Shown piece after piece: positions 1 to 9,481 of a stretch of 64,000 bases of DNA (within the stretch, counting starts at the first letter, position 1; every line of letters begins with the position of its first letter). A program made the position numbers and the translations under genes. Source of the DNA: Geodermatophilus sabuli (lineage in GTDB: Bacteria > Actinomycetota > Actinomycetes > Mycobacteriales > Geodermatophilaceae); the NCBI RefSeq assembly GCF_010686765.1, contig NZ_JAAGWF010000009.1, positions 186,001 to 250,000 of the forward strand. Direction: 5' to 3'. A model generated the notes under the pieces. That model was not told the DNA's origin and ran no database searches. It was given only the letters and a program-made list of their open reading frames with translations.

Positions 1-439
1 CGTACCCGCGACCCCGCTCGACGACCAGCTCGATCTCGAGACGGCCCTTGCCGTTCAGCGTGGCGATGTGCAGGTCGGGGTTGTGCACCTCGACACCGGC
101 CGGCGGCGCGATGTCGGCGGCGGTGACCTCGCTCGGGCCCTGCTTGCGCAGGTACATGGTCACCGGCTCGTCGGAGTCCGAGCTGACGACCAGGCCCTTG
201 AGGTTGAGGATGAGCTCGGTGACGTCCTCCTTGACGCCCGGCACGGTCGTGAACTCGTGCAGGGTGCCCTCGATCCGGATGCTGGTGACAGCAGCGCCGG
301 GGATCGAGGAGAGGAGCGTGCGGCGCAGGGAGTTGCCGAGGGTGTAGCCGAAGCCGGGCTCCAGCGGCTCGATGACGAACCGCGAGCGCGACTCGGTGAT
401 CGTCTCCTCGGTGAGGGTGGGGCGCTGTGCGATGAGCAT
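1..439 (-). CDS. rpoA: RNA polymerase alpha subunit, N-terminal part (cut by window edge)
   Basis: Alpha subunit of RNA polymerase; its N-terminal domain dimerises and nucleates assembly of beta and beta'. About 146 N-terminal residues are visible, starting MLIAQRP and containing the conserved dimerisation region [15 protein letters not shown] near residues 31-45. The ATG at 439 is preceded by a strong AGGAGG, which fixes the start. The C-terminal linker and the DNA-binding alphaCTD lie beyond the left edge. It is the last visible gene of the infA-rpmJ-rpsM-rpsK-rpsD-rpoA series, 154 nt after rpsD with a GC palindrome in the gap. rplQ would be expected next outside the window. Confidence 0.97.
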   Translation of the reverse strand, partial: MLIAQRPTLTEETITESRSRFVIEPLEPGFGYTLGNSLRRTLLSSIPGAAVTSIRIEGTLHEFTTVPGVKEDVTELILNLKGLVVSSDSDEPVTMYLRKQGPSEVTAADIAPPAGVEVHNPDLHIATLNGKGRLEIELVVERGRGY

Positions 440-534
440 GGTGGATCTCCTCCTGGTCCTCCGGCGACCGCCATATGACGCCGTGAGGGGGGTGGTGCCG
501 GCGGGGTGGACATCGGTCCGCCCACCCCGCCGTC

Positions 535-588
535 GGCCCCCTGCAGGGTCCCACCGCGAGCTCGCGAGTGGTGGGGTGCAGGGGGTCC
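535..588. repeat. Nested GC palindrome between rpsD and rpoA
   Basis: The outer arms CCCCCTGCA (537-545) and TGCAGGGGG (577-585) pair, and inside them CCCACC (550-555) pairs with GGTGGG (570-575) around GCGAGCTCGC. The element begins 6 nt after the rpsD stop on the minus strand and has no T-tract. It could be a weak or partial terminator, or a processing hairpin. It belongs to the family of nested palindromes found between many genes in this window. Confidence 0.6.
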
Positions 589-593
589 TTCTG

Positions 594-1220
594 TTACTTC
601 GAGTAGAGCTCGACGATCAGCTGCTCCTGGACCGGGGTGTCGATCACCTGGCGGGCCGGCACGCTGTGCACGAGCACCCGCAGCTGGCTGCTGATGACCT
701 CCAGCCACGGCGGGACGGGACGCTCCCCGGCGCGGGCCTGGGCGATCTCGAAGGGCAGCATCCGCCGTGACTTCTCGGCGACCTCGATGATGTCGCTCGA
801 GCTGACGCGGTAGGACGGGATGTCGACCTTGCGGCCGTTCACCCGGATGTGGCCGTGGCGCACCAGCTGGCGGGCCATGTCGCGGGACTCGGCGAAGCCG
901 GCCCGGTAGACCACGTTGTCGAGGCGGGACTCGAGGATCTGCAGCAGGACCTCACCGGTCTTGCCCGACTTCTTGTTCGCCTCTTCGTAGTAGCCGCGGA
1001 ACTGCTTCTCCAGCACGCCGTAGATGCGGCGGGCCTTCTGCTTCTCGCGCAGCTGCAGCAGGTACTCGCTGTCCTTGCTGCGGCCCCGGCCGTGCTCGCC
1101 CGGCGGGTAGGGCCGGATCTCGATCGGGCACTTCGGGGACTCGCACTTGCTGCCCTTGAGGAACAGCTTCATCTTCTCGCGCCGACACATGCGGCAGTCG
1201 GCTCCGGTGTAACGGGCCAC
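594..1220 (-). CDS. rpsD: 30S ribosomal protein uS4
   Basis: Primary assembly protein of the 30S body; binds 16S rRNA and lines the mRNA entry channel. The 208-aa product has the usual length. It is the zinc-containing form, with C9, C12, C26 and C31 visible near the N-terminus, followed by the S4 RNA-binding domain at about residues 98-160 ([12 protein letters not shown], then [10 protein letters not shown]). The start [10 protein letters not shown] is typical. It sits 32 nt after rpsK. In other bacteria S4 represses its own alpha operon, but no leader signal for that is recognisable here. The zinc form fits with the zinc-type S14 and L36 proteins in the same cluster. Confidence 0.98.
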   Translation of the reverse strand: MARYTGADCRMCRREKMKLFLKGSKCESPKCPIEIRPYPPGEHGRGRSKDSEYLLQLREKQKARRIYGVLEKQFRGYYEEANKKSGKTGEVLLQILESRLDNVVYRAGFAESRDMARQLVRHGHIRVNGRKVDIPSYRVSSSDIIEVAEKSRRMLPFEIAQARAGERPVPPWLEVISSQLRVLVHSVPARQVIDTPVQEQLIVELYSK

Positions 1221-1252
1221 GTCTGTCTACCTTCGCTCTCGTCGCTGGCCGG

Positions 1253-1660
1253 TCAGACCCGGCGGCGCTTCTTGGGGCGGCAGCCGTTGTGCGGCTGCGG
1301 CGTCACGTCCTGGATCTGGCCGACCTCGAGGCCGGTGGCCTGCAGCGACCGGATGGCCGTCTCGCGACCGGAACCCGGGCCCTTGACGAAGACGTCGACC
1401 TTGCGCATGCCGTGCTCCTGCGCCTTGCGGGCCGCGTTCTCGGCGGCCATCTGCGCGGCGAACGGCGTCGACTTGCGCGACCCCTTGAAGCCGACGTGGC
1501 CGGCCGAGGCCCAGCTGATCACGTTCCCGGTCGGGTCGGTGATCGACACGATCGTGTTGTTGAACGTGCTCTTGATGTGCGCGGCGCCGTGGGCGACGTT
1601 CTTCTTCTCCTTGCGGCGGACCTTCTTGGCACCAGCCGCAGTGCGAGCCCTGGGAGGCAT
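1253..1660 (-). CDS. rpsK: 30S ribosomal protein uS11
   Basis: Platform protein of the 30S subunit near the Shine-Dalgarno:anti-SD helix. The 135-aa product carries the family core [19 protein letters not shown] from about residue 21 and ends in the basic tail [11 protein letters not shown], both diagnostic. It lies between rpsM (96 nt upstream) and rpsD (32 nt downstream), the conserved alpha-operon order. Nothing is missing or unusual. The Lys/Arg-rich N-terminal 20 residues are normal for actinobacterial S11. Confidence 0.98.
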   Translation of the reverse strand: MPPRARTAAGAKKVRRKEKKNVAHGAAHIKSTFNNTIVSITDPTGNVISWASAGHVGFKGSRKSTPFAAQMAAENAARKAQEHGMRKVDVFVKGPGSGRETAIRSLQATGLEVGQIQDVTPQPHNGCRPKKRRRV

Positions 1661-1756
1661 GTCTCTCCGGTTTCTTCCTGATCAGTGGCCAGATGCAGCA
1701 CGCGGCGCACCGTCGCTCCCGCCCTCACGGGTAGCTGCGACGGCGCACGTCGCGAC

Positions 1757-2137
1757 TTACTTCTTGCCGGCCTTCTTCTTGCCGGCGATGGTCTTGCGCG
1801 GGCCCTTGCTCGAGCGCGCGTTGGTCTTCGTGCGCTGCCCGTGCACCGGGAGCCCACGGCGGTGACGCAGCCCCTGGTAGCAGCCGATCTCCACCTTGCG
1901 GCGGATGTCGGCGGCCACCTCGCGGCGGAGGTCGCCTTCGACGCGGAAGTGCTCGTCGATGTAGTCGCGGAGCTTCAGCAGGTCCTCGTCGCCGAGGTCC
2001 TTGACGCGCAGGTCCGGGCTCACGCCCGTCGCGGCCAGGGTCTCCTTGGCGTGGGTCTTGCCGATGCCGTAGATGTACGTGAGCGCGATCTCCATCCGCT
2101 TCTCGCGGGGGAGGTCGACGCCGGCCAGTCGTGCCAT
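1757..2137 (-). CDS. rpsM: 30S ribosomal protein uS13
   Basis: Head protein of the 30S subunit that contacts the 50S subunit (bridge B1) and the P-site tRNA. 126 aa from [11 protein letters not shown], the standard family start. An in-frame extension to 2227 overlaps rpmJ in another frame and is rejected. It contains the helix-hairpin-helix [13 protein letters not shown] and the RNA-contacting [17 protein letters not shown] segment near residues 90-107, and ends in a Lys-rich tail. It starts 14 nt after rpmJ, so it is probably translated from the same mRNA. Confidence 0.98.
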   Translation of the reverse strand: MARLAGVDLPREKRMEIALTYIYGIGKTHAKETLAATGVSPDLRVKDLGDEDLLKLRDYIDEHFRVEGDLRREVAADIRRKVEIGCYQGLRHRRGLPVHGQRTKTNARSSKGPRKTIAGKKKAGKK

Positions 2138-2151
2138 GTCCAGGTACTCCC

Positions 2152-2265
2152 TCAGCCCTGCCGCTGCTTGTGGCGGGCGTTGTCGCAGATGACCATGACC
2201 CGGCCGTGCCGGCGGATCACCTTGCACTTGTCACAGATCTTCTTCACCGACGGCTGGACCTTCAC
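2152..2265 (-). CDS. rpmJ: 50S ribosomal protein bL36
   Basis: A 37-aa zinc-ribbon protein of the 50S subunit. The GTG at 2265 opens the sequence [19 protein letters not shown] and the protein ends RHKQRQG. The zinc ligands C11, C14, C27 and H32 are all present, so this is the zinc-binding form. A GAGGGG purine run lies about 7-10 nt upstream of the start. Its place between infA and rpsM is the conserved order in actinobacteria. Confidence 0.95.
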   Translation of the reverse strand: MKVQPSVKKICDKCKVIRRHGRVMVICDNARHKQRQG

Positions 2266-2335
2266 CGGTGCCGCCCCTCACTTCTCTTCGTTCGGACGCC
2301 GTCCGCGCCGCCCAGGAGGACGACCGGACCGGCGA

Positions 2336-2557
2336 TCACTTGTACCGGTAGACGATGCGACCGCGGGTCAGGTCGTAGGGCGAGAGCTCCACGACCACGC
2401 GGTCCTCGGGCAGGATGCGGATGTAGTGCTGCCGCATCTTGCCGCTGATGTGGGCGAGCACCCGGTGCCCGTTCTGCAACTCGACCCGGAACATCGCGTT
2501 GGGCAGCGGCTCGACGACGCGACCCTCGACCTCGATGGCCCCGTCCTTCTTCGCCAT
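2336..2557 (-). CDS. infA: Translation initiation factor IF-1
   Basis: IF-1 binds the ribosomal A site during initiation and supports IF-2 and IF-3. The 73-aa product is a single S1-like OB fold with the family sequence [16 protein letters not shown] and RIVYRYK at the C-terminus. Length and start are standard. It is the first gene of the infA-rpmJ-rpsM-rpsK-rpsD-rpoA unit: the 283-nt gap upstream holds a good promoter (2730-2759) and separates it from map. rpmJ follows 70 nt later. Confidence 0.98.
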   Translation of the reverse strand: MAKKDGAIEVEGRVVEPLPNAMFRVELQNGHRVLAHISGKMRQHYIRILPEDRVVVELSPYDLTRGRIVYRYK

Positions 2558-2729
2558 GCCCTACACGCGCTCCTCGACTCGGTGGTACTGGTGTTCCTCG
2601 CGCGCCCACGCCGGATCGACCGGTGCGCGCTCGGTTGTTTGCAGAACAGGTGGTGCAGACGCTCTCGCGAGGGCGTCCCGGGTCATGCGGCCACAGCACG
2701 ACGACAGGACGGCGCGAACGCCATCGGCC

Positions 2730-2759
2730 ACTGTACCCCGCCCCGGCGCGCCCCTCCAA
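2730..2759 (-). promoter_or_regulatory. Putative sigma-A-type promoter of infA-rpoA operon
   Basis: Read on the minus strand there is TTGGAG (2754-2759), an 18-nt spacer and TACAGT (2730-2735). The start site would be near 2723, giving a leader of about 165 nt before infA. It lies in the only sizeable gap between map and infA, which supports a separate transcript for infA onwards. Confidence 0.6.
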
Positions 2760-2840
2760 CCCGGGCCTCTGTGATCCGGGAGGCTGGAGAGCTGACCCGA
2801 TCGGCCCCGTCGGAGGAGCGGGGGGCGAGGGCGTCCTCTC

Positions 2841-3644
2841 TCACGTCCGGGGCGTGATGCCGAACGGGGCCAGCCCCGCGACGCCGCCGTCCTCGGCGGT
2901 GAGGACCCACGGGCCCTCCGGCGTGACGGCGACGGTGTGCTCGAAGTGCGCCGCGCGGGAGCCGTCCTTGGTGACGACGGTCCAGCCGTCCTCGAGCTCG
3001 ACGGTCGCCGGGTCCCCCACGGTGACCATCGGCTCGATCGCGAGCGCCAGCCCGGGGACGAGCTTGGGCCCGCGGCCGGCCCGGCCGTAGTTCAGCACGT
3101 GCGGGTCCTGGTGCATCTCCGTGCCGATGCCGTGCCCGCCGTAGTGGTCGACGATCCCGTAGGGGTGCGACTGGGCGGAGATCGTCTCCTCGACGGCGTG
3201 GCTGATGTCGGTCAGCCGGCCACCGGCCAGCGCCCTCGCCAGGCCCGCCCACATCGAGCGCTCGGTGACGTCGATCAGCGCAGCGTCCTCGGCGGACGGC
3301 TCTCCCACGGTCACCGTGACCGCCGAGTCCCCGTGCCAGCCGGCCAGGATCGCGCCGCAGTCGATGGAGAGGTTGTCGCCGTGGGCGAGCGCGCGGCCCC
3401 GGTTCGGGATGCCGTGCACGATCTCGTCGTTGATCGACGCGCAGATGCTGCCGGTGAACCCGTGGTACCCCAGGAACGAGGGCACGGCGCCGGCCGACCG
3501 GATGTGGTCCTCGGCGATCGCGTCCAGCTCGCCCGTGGTCACCCCGGGCCGGACGGCGGCCCGCACGGCGGCGATGGCGCCGGCCACGACGAGCCCGGCC
3601 GCCCGCATCAGCTCGATCTCGTGCGGGGTCTTGATCTGGATCAT
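2841..3644 (-). CDS. map: Type I methionine aminopeptidase
   Basis: Removes the initiator Met from nascent proteins using a dinuclear metal centre. From the ATG at 3644 the protein is 267 aa and starts MIQIKTPHEIELMR, the family N-terminus; the in-frame ATG at 3701 would add 19 atypical residues and is less likely. A GTGGAG purine run precedes 3644. All five metal ligands are visible at D95, D106, H171, E204 and E235 (motifs SIDCGA, WHGDSA, GGHGIG, AIEPM, FEHTV), and the catalytic His is H78. It follows secY and adk, a common arrangement linking protein export, nucleotide balance and N-terminal processing at the end of the spc operon. Confidence 0.95.
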   Translation of the reverse strand: MIQIKTPHEIELMRAAGLVVAGAIAAVRAAVRPGVTTGELDAIAEDHIRSAGAVPSFLGYHGFTGSICASINDEIVHGIPNRGRALAHGDNLSIDCGAILAGWHGDSAVTVTVGEPSAEDAALIDVTERSMWAGLARALAGGRLTDISHAVEETISAQSHPYGIVDHYGGHGIGTEMHQDPHVLNYGRAGRGPKLVPGLALAIEPMVTVGDPATVELEDGWTVVTKDGSRAAHFEHTVAVTPEGPWVLTAEDGGVAGLAPFGITPRT

Positions 3645-3715
3645 GCGTCCACTCCACTTCGCCAGCAGCGGCAGGCGACCGAGCAGGCCGGCGGCCGTCA
3701 TGTGCGGCGCCGCCC

Positions 3716-4351
3716 TCAGCCCGCGCTGGGCTGCCCGGTCGGTCCCCCGGGCTGCTCGGACCCCTCGGCACCGTCCTGGCCGAGGGCCCCGAGCGCCCGC
3801 TCGGTGACCTCGTCGACAGTCCCGATGGCGTCGATGCGGGCCAGCAGCCCCTCGGAGTCGTAGAACCCCGACAGTGGCGCGGTCTGTTCCCGGTACACCT
3901 GCAGCCGGTGCCGCACGGTCTCCGGCTTGTCGTCCTCACGCTGCACGCGCTGGCCGTCGACCTCGACCCACCGGGTGGACAGCCGGCGCACCAGCTCGTC
4001 CTCGTCGACGACGAGCTCCAGCACGCGGTCCAGCGCGTGGCCGAGGTCGTGCAGCGACGAGCGCAGCTGCTCGGCCTGGGCGATGGTCCGCGGGAACCCG
4101 TCGAGCAGGAACCCGGCCTTGGCGTCGGCCTCGGCCAGCCGGTCCTTGACCATGGCGACGGTCACCTCGTCCGGGACGAGGTCACCGGCGTCCATGTAGC
4201 TCTTGGCGGCGAGCCCCAGCTCGGTCTTCCCGCTGACGTTCGCCCGGAAGATGTCCCCCGTCGAGATCGCGGGGACGCCGAGCTGGCCGGCGATGATCTG
4301 CGCCTGGGTGCCCTTGCCCGCCCCGGGGGGGCCGAGCAGCACGACGCGCAC
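3716..4351 (-). CDS. adk: Adenylate kinase
   Basis: Interconverts ATP + AMP and 2 ADP. 211 aa from the GTG at 4351, whose first base is also the last base of the secY TAG (TAGTG), so translation is probably coupled to secY. The P-loop GPPGAGKGT spans residues 7-15, the AMP-binding region TGDIFR starts near 31, and DGFPRT lies near 84. The LID is the short zinc-free type ([15 protein letters not shown], about 126-140). The last 20 residues are a Gly/Gln/Pro-rich tail not needed for the fold. The long in-frame extension upstream runs antiparallel to nothing real; it overlaps secY and is rejected. Confidence 0.96.
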   Translation of the reverse strand: MRVVLLGPPGAGKGTQAQIIAGQLGVPAISTGDIFRANVSGKTELGLAAKSYMDAGDLVPDEVTVAMVKDRLAEADAKAGFLLDGFPRTIAQAEQLRSSLHDLGHALDRVLELVVDEDELVRRLSTRWVEVDGQRVQREDDKPETVRHRLQVYREQTAPLSGFYDSEGLLARIDAIGTVDEVTERALGALGQDGAEGSEQPGGPTGQPSAG

Positions 4352-5661
4352 TACTTCAGGAACCCTTCGTAGTTGCGCTGGTTGAGCTGCGTCTCGATCT
4401 GCTTCACCGTCTCCAACCCCACTCCGACCATGATCAGCACCGCGGTCCCGCCGAACGGGAAGTTCTGGTTCTGCCCCTCCTGCGTGATGGACAGGAACAG
4501 GTTGGGCAGGACCGCCACAAGCCCGAGGTAGATCGACCCGGGCAGGGTGATCCGGGACAGCACGTACTGCAGGTACTCCGCGGTCGGCCGGCCGGGGCGG
4601 ATGCCGGGGATGAAGCCGCCGTAGCGCTTCATGTCCTCGGCCCGCTCCTCCGGGTTGAACGTGATCGACACGTAGAAGTACGTGAAGAAGATGATCATCC
4701 CGAAGTAGATCGCGATGTGCACCGGGCTGCTCTGGTCGATGACGTAGTTCTCGAAGAACCGCCGCACCGGACCGGTCTCGTTGCCCTGCAGCTGGGTGAT
4801 CAGCTGCGGCAGGTACAGCAGGGACGAGGCGAAGATGACCGGGATGACGCCGGCCTGGTTGACCTTGAGCGGCAGGTACGTCGACGTCCCGCCGTACATC
4901 CGGCGGCCGACCATGCGCTTGGCGTACTGCACGGGGATGCGGCGCTGGGCCTGCTCGACGTAGACGACCGAGGTGATGATGACGACGGCCAGGAGGCACA
5001 CCAGGGCGAACACGAAGCCGCCGCGGGTCTGCAGGATCGAGCCGCCCTCGGCGGGGATGCGTGCCGCGATCGAGGTGAAGATCAGCACGGACATGCCGTT
5101 GCCGATCCCCTTCTCCGTGAGCAGCTCGCCGAGCCACATGATGACGGCGGTGCCCGCGGTGAGGGCGATGACCAGCACGACCGTCGTCCAGATGGAGTCC
5201 GACGGGATGATGTCCTGGGAGCAGCCCGGGAACAGCTGGCCGCTGCGGGCCAGGGCGATGATGCCGGTGCTCTGCAGGATCGCCAGCGCGATCGTGAGGT
5301 AGCGGGTGTACTGGGTCAGCTTCGCCTGACCCGACTGCCCTTCCTTCTTGAGCTGCTCGAACCGCGGGATGACCACGACGAGCAGCTGCACGATGATGCT
5401 GGCCGTGATGTACGGCATGATCCCGAGCGCGAAGACCGACAGCCGCAGCAGCGCGCCGCCGGAGAACAGGTTGACCAGCGAGTAGAGGTCGCGCTGGTCG
5501 GAGGCCTGTGCCTGCTCGAGGCAGCTGTTGATCGCCTCCACCGAGACGCCGGGCCCCGGGACCGCGGCGCCCAGCCGGTAGACGGCGATGATCGCCAGGG
5601 AGAACAGCAGCTTGCGCCGGAGGTCTGGCGTCCGGAACGCCGCGGCGAACGCCTGCAGCAC
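4351..5661 (-). CDS. secY: Preprotein translocase subunit SecY
   Basis: Central channel of the Sec translocon, an inner-membrane protein with ten helices. The 436-aa product has the normal length. It begins [31 protein letters not shown] (split here only for description: the cytoplasmic N-terminus and TM1) and has the plug and gate regions plus the cytoplasmic C5 loop PGIRPGRPT near residue 350. It is the last classical spc-operon gene, followed directly by adk and map. A 197-nt gap with two nested GC palindromes separates it from rplO, so SecY levels may be set apart from the ribosomal proteins. The partner SecE is encoded at 37.1-37.6 kb. Confidence 0.97.
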   Translation of the reverse strand: MLQAFAAAFRTPDLRRKLLFSLAIIAVYRLGAAVPGPGVSVEAINSCLEQAQASDQRDLYSLVNLFSGGALLRLSVFALGIMPYITASIIVQLLVVVIPRFEQLKKEGQSGQAKLTQYTRYLTIALAILQSTGIIALARSGQLFPGCSQDIIPSDSIWTTVVLVIALTAGTAVIMWLGELLTEKGIGNGMSVLIFTSIAARIPAEGGSILQTRGGFVFALVCLLAVVIITSVVYVEQAQRRIPVQYAKRMVGRRMYGGTSTYLPLKVNQAGVIPVIFASSLLYLPQLITQLQGNETGPVRRFFENYVIDQSSPVHIAIYFGMIIFFTYFYVSITFNPEERAEDMKRYGGFIPGIRPGRPTAEYLQYVLSRITLPGSIYLGLVAVLPNLFLSITQEGQNQNFPFGGTAVLIMVGVGLETVKQIETQLNQRNYEGFLK

Positions 5662-5704
5662 GTGCCCTCCCCTGGTCGGTCGGATGAGGTTAGCAACGGG
5701 ACAC

Positions 5705-5852
5705 GGACCCCCTGCCGCCCGCCACTCGGGAGCTCGTGGCGGGGCTCGTCAGGGGGCCGCATCAGGCCGGGTCGCGGGTGCGGCCGGCCGGGTAGCAGAA
5801 GGCCCCCCTGCCTGCCCCGCCGCTCGCTGAGAGCGACGGGGGGCAGGGGGGT
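5705..5852. repeat. Two nested GC palindromes between rplO and secY
   Basis: Element 1: CCCCCTG (5708-5714) pairs with CAGGGGG (5750-5756), with CGCCAC (5720-5725) and GTGGCG (5736-5741) inside. Element 2: CCCCCC (5803-5808) pairs with the G-run at 5846-5851, with CTGCCCC (5812-5818) and GGGGCAG (5840-5846) inside. Element 2 starts right after the rplO stop on the minus strand, as a terminator or attenuator would. Neither has a T-tract. They occupy most of the 197-nt gap. Confidence 0.55.
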
Positions 5853-5858
5853 CTCCAG

Positions 5859-6302
5859 TCAGATGCGGGTGGTGCTGCCGCCGGCGGCGGCGATCTTCTC
5901 GGCGGCCGAGCCGGAGAAGGCGTGTGCGGTCACGTCGACCTTCACGCCGCCCAGGTCGCCGGTGCCGAGCACCTTGACCGGCTGGCCGCGGCGCACCGCG
6001 CCGGCCTCGGCCAGGGAGTCCGGGTCGAGCGTGCCGCCCTGTGGGAACAGCGCCGCGATCCGGTCGAGGTTGACGACCTGGAAGACGACCTTGTTCGGGT
6101 TCTTGAAGCCCGAGAGCTTGGGCAGGCGCATGTGCAACGGCGTCTGCCCGCCCTCGAACCGCGCGGACGTGTTACCGCGGGCGCCGCTGCCCTTGGTGCC
6201 GCGACCGGCGGTCTTGCCCTTGGAGCCCTCACCGCGACCGACACGGGTCTTCGCGGTGTGGGCGCCCGGAGCCGGGCGCAGGTGGTGGACCTTGAGAGTC
6301 AT
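5859..6302 (-). CDS. rplO: 50S ribosomal protein uL15
   Basis: Late-assembly 50S protein. 147 aa, starting [20 protein letters not shown], with the Gly/Arg/Lys-rich extended N-terminal region ([21 protein letters not shown]) that threads into 23S rRNA and a globular C-terminal half containing [18 protein letters not shown]. Typical length for actinobacteria. It starts 24 nt after rpmD and ends just before the palindromes that precede secY. Confidence 0.97.
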   Translation of the reverse strand: MTLKVHHLRPAPGAHTAKTRVGRGEGSKGKTAGRGTKGSGARGNTSARFEGGQTPLHMRLPKLSGFKNPNKVVFQVVNLDRIAALFPQGGTLDPDSLAEAGAVRRGQPVKVLGTGDLGGVKVDVTAHAFSGSAAEKIAAAGGSTTRI

Positions 6303-6326
6303 GAGATGTCCCTACTCAGCCGGAGT

Positions 6327-6509
6327 TCAGCTGATCTCTTCGACGGTCACCAGGTGCGGCACCGTCGCGACCATCCCGCGGATCTCGGGACGGTCCTCCT
6401 GGACGACCGAGTCGTGGATGCGCTTGAGCCCGAGCGAGCGCAGCGTCTGACGCTGGTTCGGCTTGGTCCCGATGGCGGACTTGACCTGGGTGACCTTGAG
6501 CTGCGCCAT
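6327..6509 (-). CDS. rpmD: 50S ribosomal protein uL30
   Basis: Small 50S protein of 60 aa, [20 protein letters not shown] at the start and LVTVEEIS at the end, matching the family length. The ATG at 6509 lies one nucleotide after the rpsE stop, so the longer in-frame start at 6578 inside rpsE is rejected. Order rpsE-rpmD-rplO is the conserved spc arrangement. Confidence 0.97.
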   Translation of the reverse strand: MAQLKVTQVKSAIGTKPNQRQTLRSLGLKRIHDSVVQEDRPEIRGMVATVPHLVTVEEIS

Positions 6510-6510
6510 G

Positions 6511-7125
6511 TCAGACCCCCTGGCCCGCACGCGCGCGCAGCATGGCCGCCGGGGCGACGTCCTCCAGGGGCAGGCCACGGCGGGCCGCGATCTCCTCGGG
6601 ACGGACGAGGTCCTTCAGCGCCTGCATGGTCGCGTGGACGATGTTGATCGGGTTCGAGGACCCGAGGCTCTTGGAGAGCACGTCGTGGATGCCGGCGCAC
6701 TCGAGGACGGCGCGCACCGGGCCACCGGCGATGACGCCGGTACCGGGGCTGGCCGGCTTGAGCAGCACGACACCGGCCGCCGCCTCACCCTGCACCGGGT
6801 GCGGGATGGTGCTGGCGATGCGGGGCACGGTGTAGAAGTGCTTCTTGGCCTCCTCGACGCCCTTGGCGATCGCCGCGGGCACCTCCTTGGCCTTGCCGTA
6901 GCCCACGCCGACCTTGCCGTCGCCGTCGCCCACGATCACGAGGGCGGTGAAGCTGAAGCGCCGACCACCCTTGACGACCTTGGACACGCGGTTGATGGCG
7001 ACCACGCGCTCGATGAAGTTGCTCTTCTCGGCAGGCGCGCCGCCGGGGCCCCGCCCGCCGTCACGACGGTCACGGCGGTCGTTGCCGCCGCCGGCGCCGC
7101 CGCCGCGTCGCTGTGGTCCTGGCAT
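6511..7125 (-). CDS. rpsE: 30S ribosomal protein uS5
   Basis: 30S protein at the back of the subunit, important for fidelity and mRNA helicase function. 204 aa from the ATG at 7125 ([10 protein letters not shown]), preceded by GAGAGGG. The first 30 residues are a Gly/Arg-rich disordered extension, then the double-stranded RNA-binding domain starts at about [12 protein letters not shown], with the [21 protein letters not shown] core and the C-terminal S5 domain. Its stop is one base from rpmD. The residues around the spectinomycin loop ([12 protein letters not shown]) look wild type, inferred from the family sequence. Confidence 0.96.
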   Translation of the reverse strand: MPGPQRRGGGAGGGNDRRDRRDGGRGPGGAPAEKSNFIERVVAINRVSKVVKGGRRFSFTALVIVGDGDGKVGVGYGKAKEVPAAIAKGVEEAKKHFYTVPRIASTIPHPVQGEAAAGVVLLKPASPGTGVIAGGPVRAVLECAGIHDVLSKSLGSSNPINIVHATMQALKDLVRPEEIAARRGLPLEDVAPAAMLRARAGQGV

Positions 7126-7156
7126 CAGACGTCCCTCTCGATCAGCTTGTCGTTCA

Positions 7157-7561
7157 TCAGAAGTCCAGCCCGCCCTCACGGGCACCGTCGGCGAGCGCGG
7201 CGATGCGCCCGGCGTACCGGTTGCCGCCACGGTCGAAGACGACCGCGGAGATGCCGGCAGCCTTCGCGCGGTCGGCGATCACGGCGCCCACCTGGCGGGC
7301 GAGGGCGGACTTGTCGCCCTCGGCCCCACGGAGACCCATCGTCGAGGCGCTGGCCAGCGTGCGGCCGACGGTGTCGTCGACCAGCTGCACGTGGATGTGC
7401 CGCGAGCTGCGCTTGACCACCAGGCGCGGGCGGTCCGGCGTGCCCTCGACGCGCTTGCGCAGCCGGTTGTGCCGGCGCAGGCGGGAGACCCGCCGTGCGG
7501 TGCTGACGTCGGTACCGACGGGCTTGTGGACCCGAGCGGCACTCTTCTCGGTCTGTGCCAT
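7157..7561 (-). CDS. rplR: 50S ribosomal protein uL18
   Basis: 5S rRNA-binding protein of the 50S central protuberance. 134 aa from the ATG at 7561; a GTG one codon earlier is also possible. The A of this ATG is the last base of the rplF stop (TGATG), so the genes are translationally coupled. It contains the basic [19 protein letters not shown] segment and the family C-terminus [25 protein letters not shown] (given here only as a description of the conserved end). Together with L5 (rplE, 8.9 kb) it carries 5S rRNA into the ribosome. Confidence 0.96.
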   Translation of the reverse strand: MAQTEKSAARVHKPVGTDVSTARRVSRLRRHNRLRKRVEGTPDRPRLVVKRSSRHIHVQLVDDTVGRTLASASTMGLRGAEGDKSALARQVGAVIADRAKAAGISAVVFDRGGNRYAGRIAALADGAREGGLDF

Positions 7562-8100
7562 CACTTACCCGTCTTCCCGACCTTGCGCTTGACGACCTCG
7601 CCCTGGTACCGCACGCCCTTGCCCTTGTACGGGTCGGGCTTGCGGATCTTGCGGATCTTGGCGGCCACCTCGCCGACCTGCTGCTTGTCGATGCCGCTGA
7701 CCCGCAGGCGGGTGGGGGCCTCGACGGTGAAGGAGATCCCCTCGGGGGCCCGCACGACGACCGGGTGGCTGAAGCCGAGGGCGAACTCGAGGTCCGACCC
7801 CTTGGCCGCGACGCGGTAACCCACGCCGACGATCTCGAGGACCTTGGTGTAGCCGTCGGTCACACCGGTGATCATGTTGGCGATCAGGGTGCGGGACAGC
7901 CCGTGCAGCGCGCGGTTCTGCCGCGCGTCGTCGGGCCGCTGCACCTGGAGCGTGCCGTCCTCGGCCCGCTCGACCGTGATCGGCGCGGCGACGGTGTGGG
8001 TCAGGGCGCCCTTGGGGCCCGTGACGCTGACCGTCTGGCCGTCGATGGCGATGTCCACACCACCGGGGACGGGAATCGGGAGTCGTCCGATCCGTGACAT
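7561..8100 (-). CDS. rplF: 50S ribosomal protein uL6
   Basis: 50S protein near the sarcin-ricin loop and the factor-binding site. 179 aa, starting [19 protein letters not shown], with two homologous L6 repeats of roughly 80 residues each. The second ends in the family signature [14 protein letters not shown] near residue 155. The length is standard. It starts 12 nt after rpsH and its stop shares a base with rplR. Confidence 0.97.
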   Translation of the reverse strand: MSRIGRLPIPVPGGVDIAIDGQTVSVTGPKGALTHTVAAPITVERAEDGTLQVQRPDDARQNRALHGLSRTLIANMITGVTDGYTKVLEIVGVGYRVAAKGSDLEFALGFSHPVVVRAPEGISFTVEAPTRLRVSGIDKQQVGEVAAKIRKIRKPDPYKGKGVRYQGEVVKRKVGKTGK

Positions 8101-8112
8101 CTGCTGGCTCCC

Positions 8113-8523
8113 TTACCAGACGTAGGCGAGGACTTCCCCACCCACGCCCTTCTTGTTCGCCTGCCGGTCGGTCAGCAGCCCGGTGGAGGTGGAGATGATC
8201 GCCACCCCGAGGCCGCCGAGCACCTTGGGCAGCGAGGTGGACTTGGCGTACACCCGCAGACCGGGCTTGGAGACGCGGCGGACGCCGGCGATGCTCCGCT
8301 CACGGTTGGGGCCGTACTTGAGGTCGACGACCAGCTCCTTGCGGGTGGTGCCGTCCTTCTCGACGTCGTTGACGGTCCAGCCGGCGATGTAGCCCTCCTG
8401 CTGGAGGATCTCGGCGATGTGCGTCTTCAGCTTCGACGACGGCATGGTCGCGGAGTCGTGGTACGCCTGGTTGGCGTTCCGCAGTCGCGTGAGCATGTCC
8501 GCGATCGGGTCGGTCATCGTCAT
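8113..8523 (-). CDS. rpsH: 30S ribosomal protein uS8
   Basis: Primary 16S rRNA-binding protein. 136 aa, starting [20 protein letters not shown]; a second ATG two codons in gives an almost identical protein. It ends with the conserved [21 protein letters not shown]. In E. coli S8 represses the spc operon by binding its mRNA; a comparable S8 target is not obvious here. It is separated from rpsN by 160 nt containing a GC palindrome. Confidence 0.97.
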   Translation of the reverse strand: MTMTDPIADMLTRLRNANQAYHDSATMPSSKLKTHIAEILQQEGYIAGWTVNDVEKDGTTRKELVVDLKYGPNRERSIAGVRRVSKPGLRVYAKSTSLPKVLGGLGVAIISTSTGLLTDRQANKKGVGGEVLAYVW

Positions 8524-8626
8524 GGGTGGTGCCTCTCTCGCCGCGGTTCCTCGTGCGCTGGGTCTCGGGGACTTGGCGCTGGGCCTCTCGGCGATCGGTG
8601 GTGCCGGTTACGTAACGGGATGGAAC

Positions 8627-8682
8627 GGCCCGGCTGCAGGACCCGCGGCGCGCGGAGCGTGCCGTGGGGGGCAGCCGGGTCC
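8627..8682. repeat. GC palindrome between rpsN and rpsH
   Basis: CCCGGCTGC (8629-8637) pairs with GCAGCCGGG (8671-8679), enclosing a GC-rich inner arm. On the minus strand it starts directly after the rpsN stop. It has the same nested architecture as the other intergenic palindromes and no T-tract. Probably an RNA hairpin that trims or attenuates the spc transcript rather than a full stop, because rpsH onwards must still be expressed. Confidence 0.5.
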
Positions 8683-8683
8683 T

Positions 8684-8869
8684 TCACCAGCTGGACTTGC
8701 TCACGCCCGGGAGCTCGCCCGCGTGGGCCATCTCCCGGAGGCAGATCCGGCACAGGCCGAACTTGCGGAAGACCGCGTGCGGACGGCCGCACCGCTGGCA
8801 GCGGGTGTAACCGCGGACCGCGAACTTGGGCTTGCGGGCCGCCTTGTTGATCAGCGCCTTCTTGGCCAT
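8684..8869 (-). CDS. rpsN: 30S ribosomal protein uS14, type Z (zinc-binding)
   Basis: 61-aa zinc-type S14 of the 30S head. The zinc ligands C24, C27, C40 and C43 (RCQRCGRP and LCRICLRE) are intact, so it is the C+ form that is replaced by a zinc-free paralogue under zinc starvation in many actinobacteria. It starts [16 protein letters not shown], 19 nt after rplE, in the usual spc position. Confidence 0.96.
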   Translation of the reverse strand: MAKKALINKAARKPKFAVRGYTRCQRCGRPHAVFRKFGLCRICLREMAHAGELPGVSKSSW

Positions 8870-8888
8870 TCTCTTCTCCCTGCCCGGC

Positions 8889-9476
8889 TCAGCGGGTGGT
8901 GGTGACGACGGGCTGGCCGGCGAACGGGAAGCCCAGCAGGCGGAGGAGCTCGCGACCCTCCTCGTCGTTCGTGGCGGTGGTCACGAGCGTGATGTCCATG
9001 CCGCGCTGCCGGTCGATCCGGTCGACGTCGATCTCGCGGAACATGGACTGCTCGTTCAGCCCGAACGTGTAGTTGCCGTGCCCGTCGAACTGCTTGGCGT
9101 TGAGGCCACGGAAGTCACGGATACGGGGCAGGGCCAGGGACAGCAGGCGGTCCAGGAACTCCCACATGCGGTCGCCGCGGAGGGTGACCTTGGCGCCGAT
9201 CGGCATGCCCTCGCGCAGCTTGAACTGCGCGATGGACTTGCGGGCCCGGACGACGGCCGGCTTCTGCCCGGTGATGGCGGTGAGGTCGCGGACCGCGCCG
9301 TCCATCAGCTTGGCGTCGCGGGTCGCCTCGCCGACGCCCATGTTGACGACGATCTTCGTCAGCCGCGGGATCTGCATGACGTTCTCGTAGCCGAACTCGC
9401 TCTGCAGCGCCGGGGCGATCTCCTCGCGGTAGCGAGCGAGCACGCGGGGCAGCTCTCGGGTGGTGGGTGCGCTCAT
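8889..9476 (-). CDS. rplE: 50S ribosomal protein uL5
   Basis: 5S rRNA-binding protein that contacts P-site tRNA and forms an intersubunit bridge. 195 aa, with family stretches [20 protein letters not shown] near residue 34 and [20 protein letters not shown] near the C-terminus. It is slightly longer than the E. coli protein because of an N-terminal extension typical of actinobacteria. It starts 5 nt after rplX. Confidence 0.97.
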   Translation of the reverse strand: MSAPTTRELPRVLARYREEIAPALQSEFGYENVMQIPRLTKIVVNMGVGEATRDAKLMDGAVRDLTAITGQKPAVVRARKSIAQFKLREGMPIGAKVTLRGDRMWEFLDRLLSLALPRIRDFRGLNAKQFDGHGNYTFGLNEQSMFREIDVDRIDRQRGMDITLVTTATNDEEGRELLRLLGFPFAGQPVVTTTR

Positions 9477-9481
9477 CGGGA

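Noticed and set aside
4352-5137. A 473-codon reading frame fusing secY-region sequence to adenylate kinase
   Set aside because: It overlaps secY in another frame and encodes no domain; adk starts at the GTG at 4351 within the TAGTG overlap.
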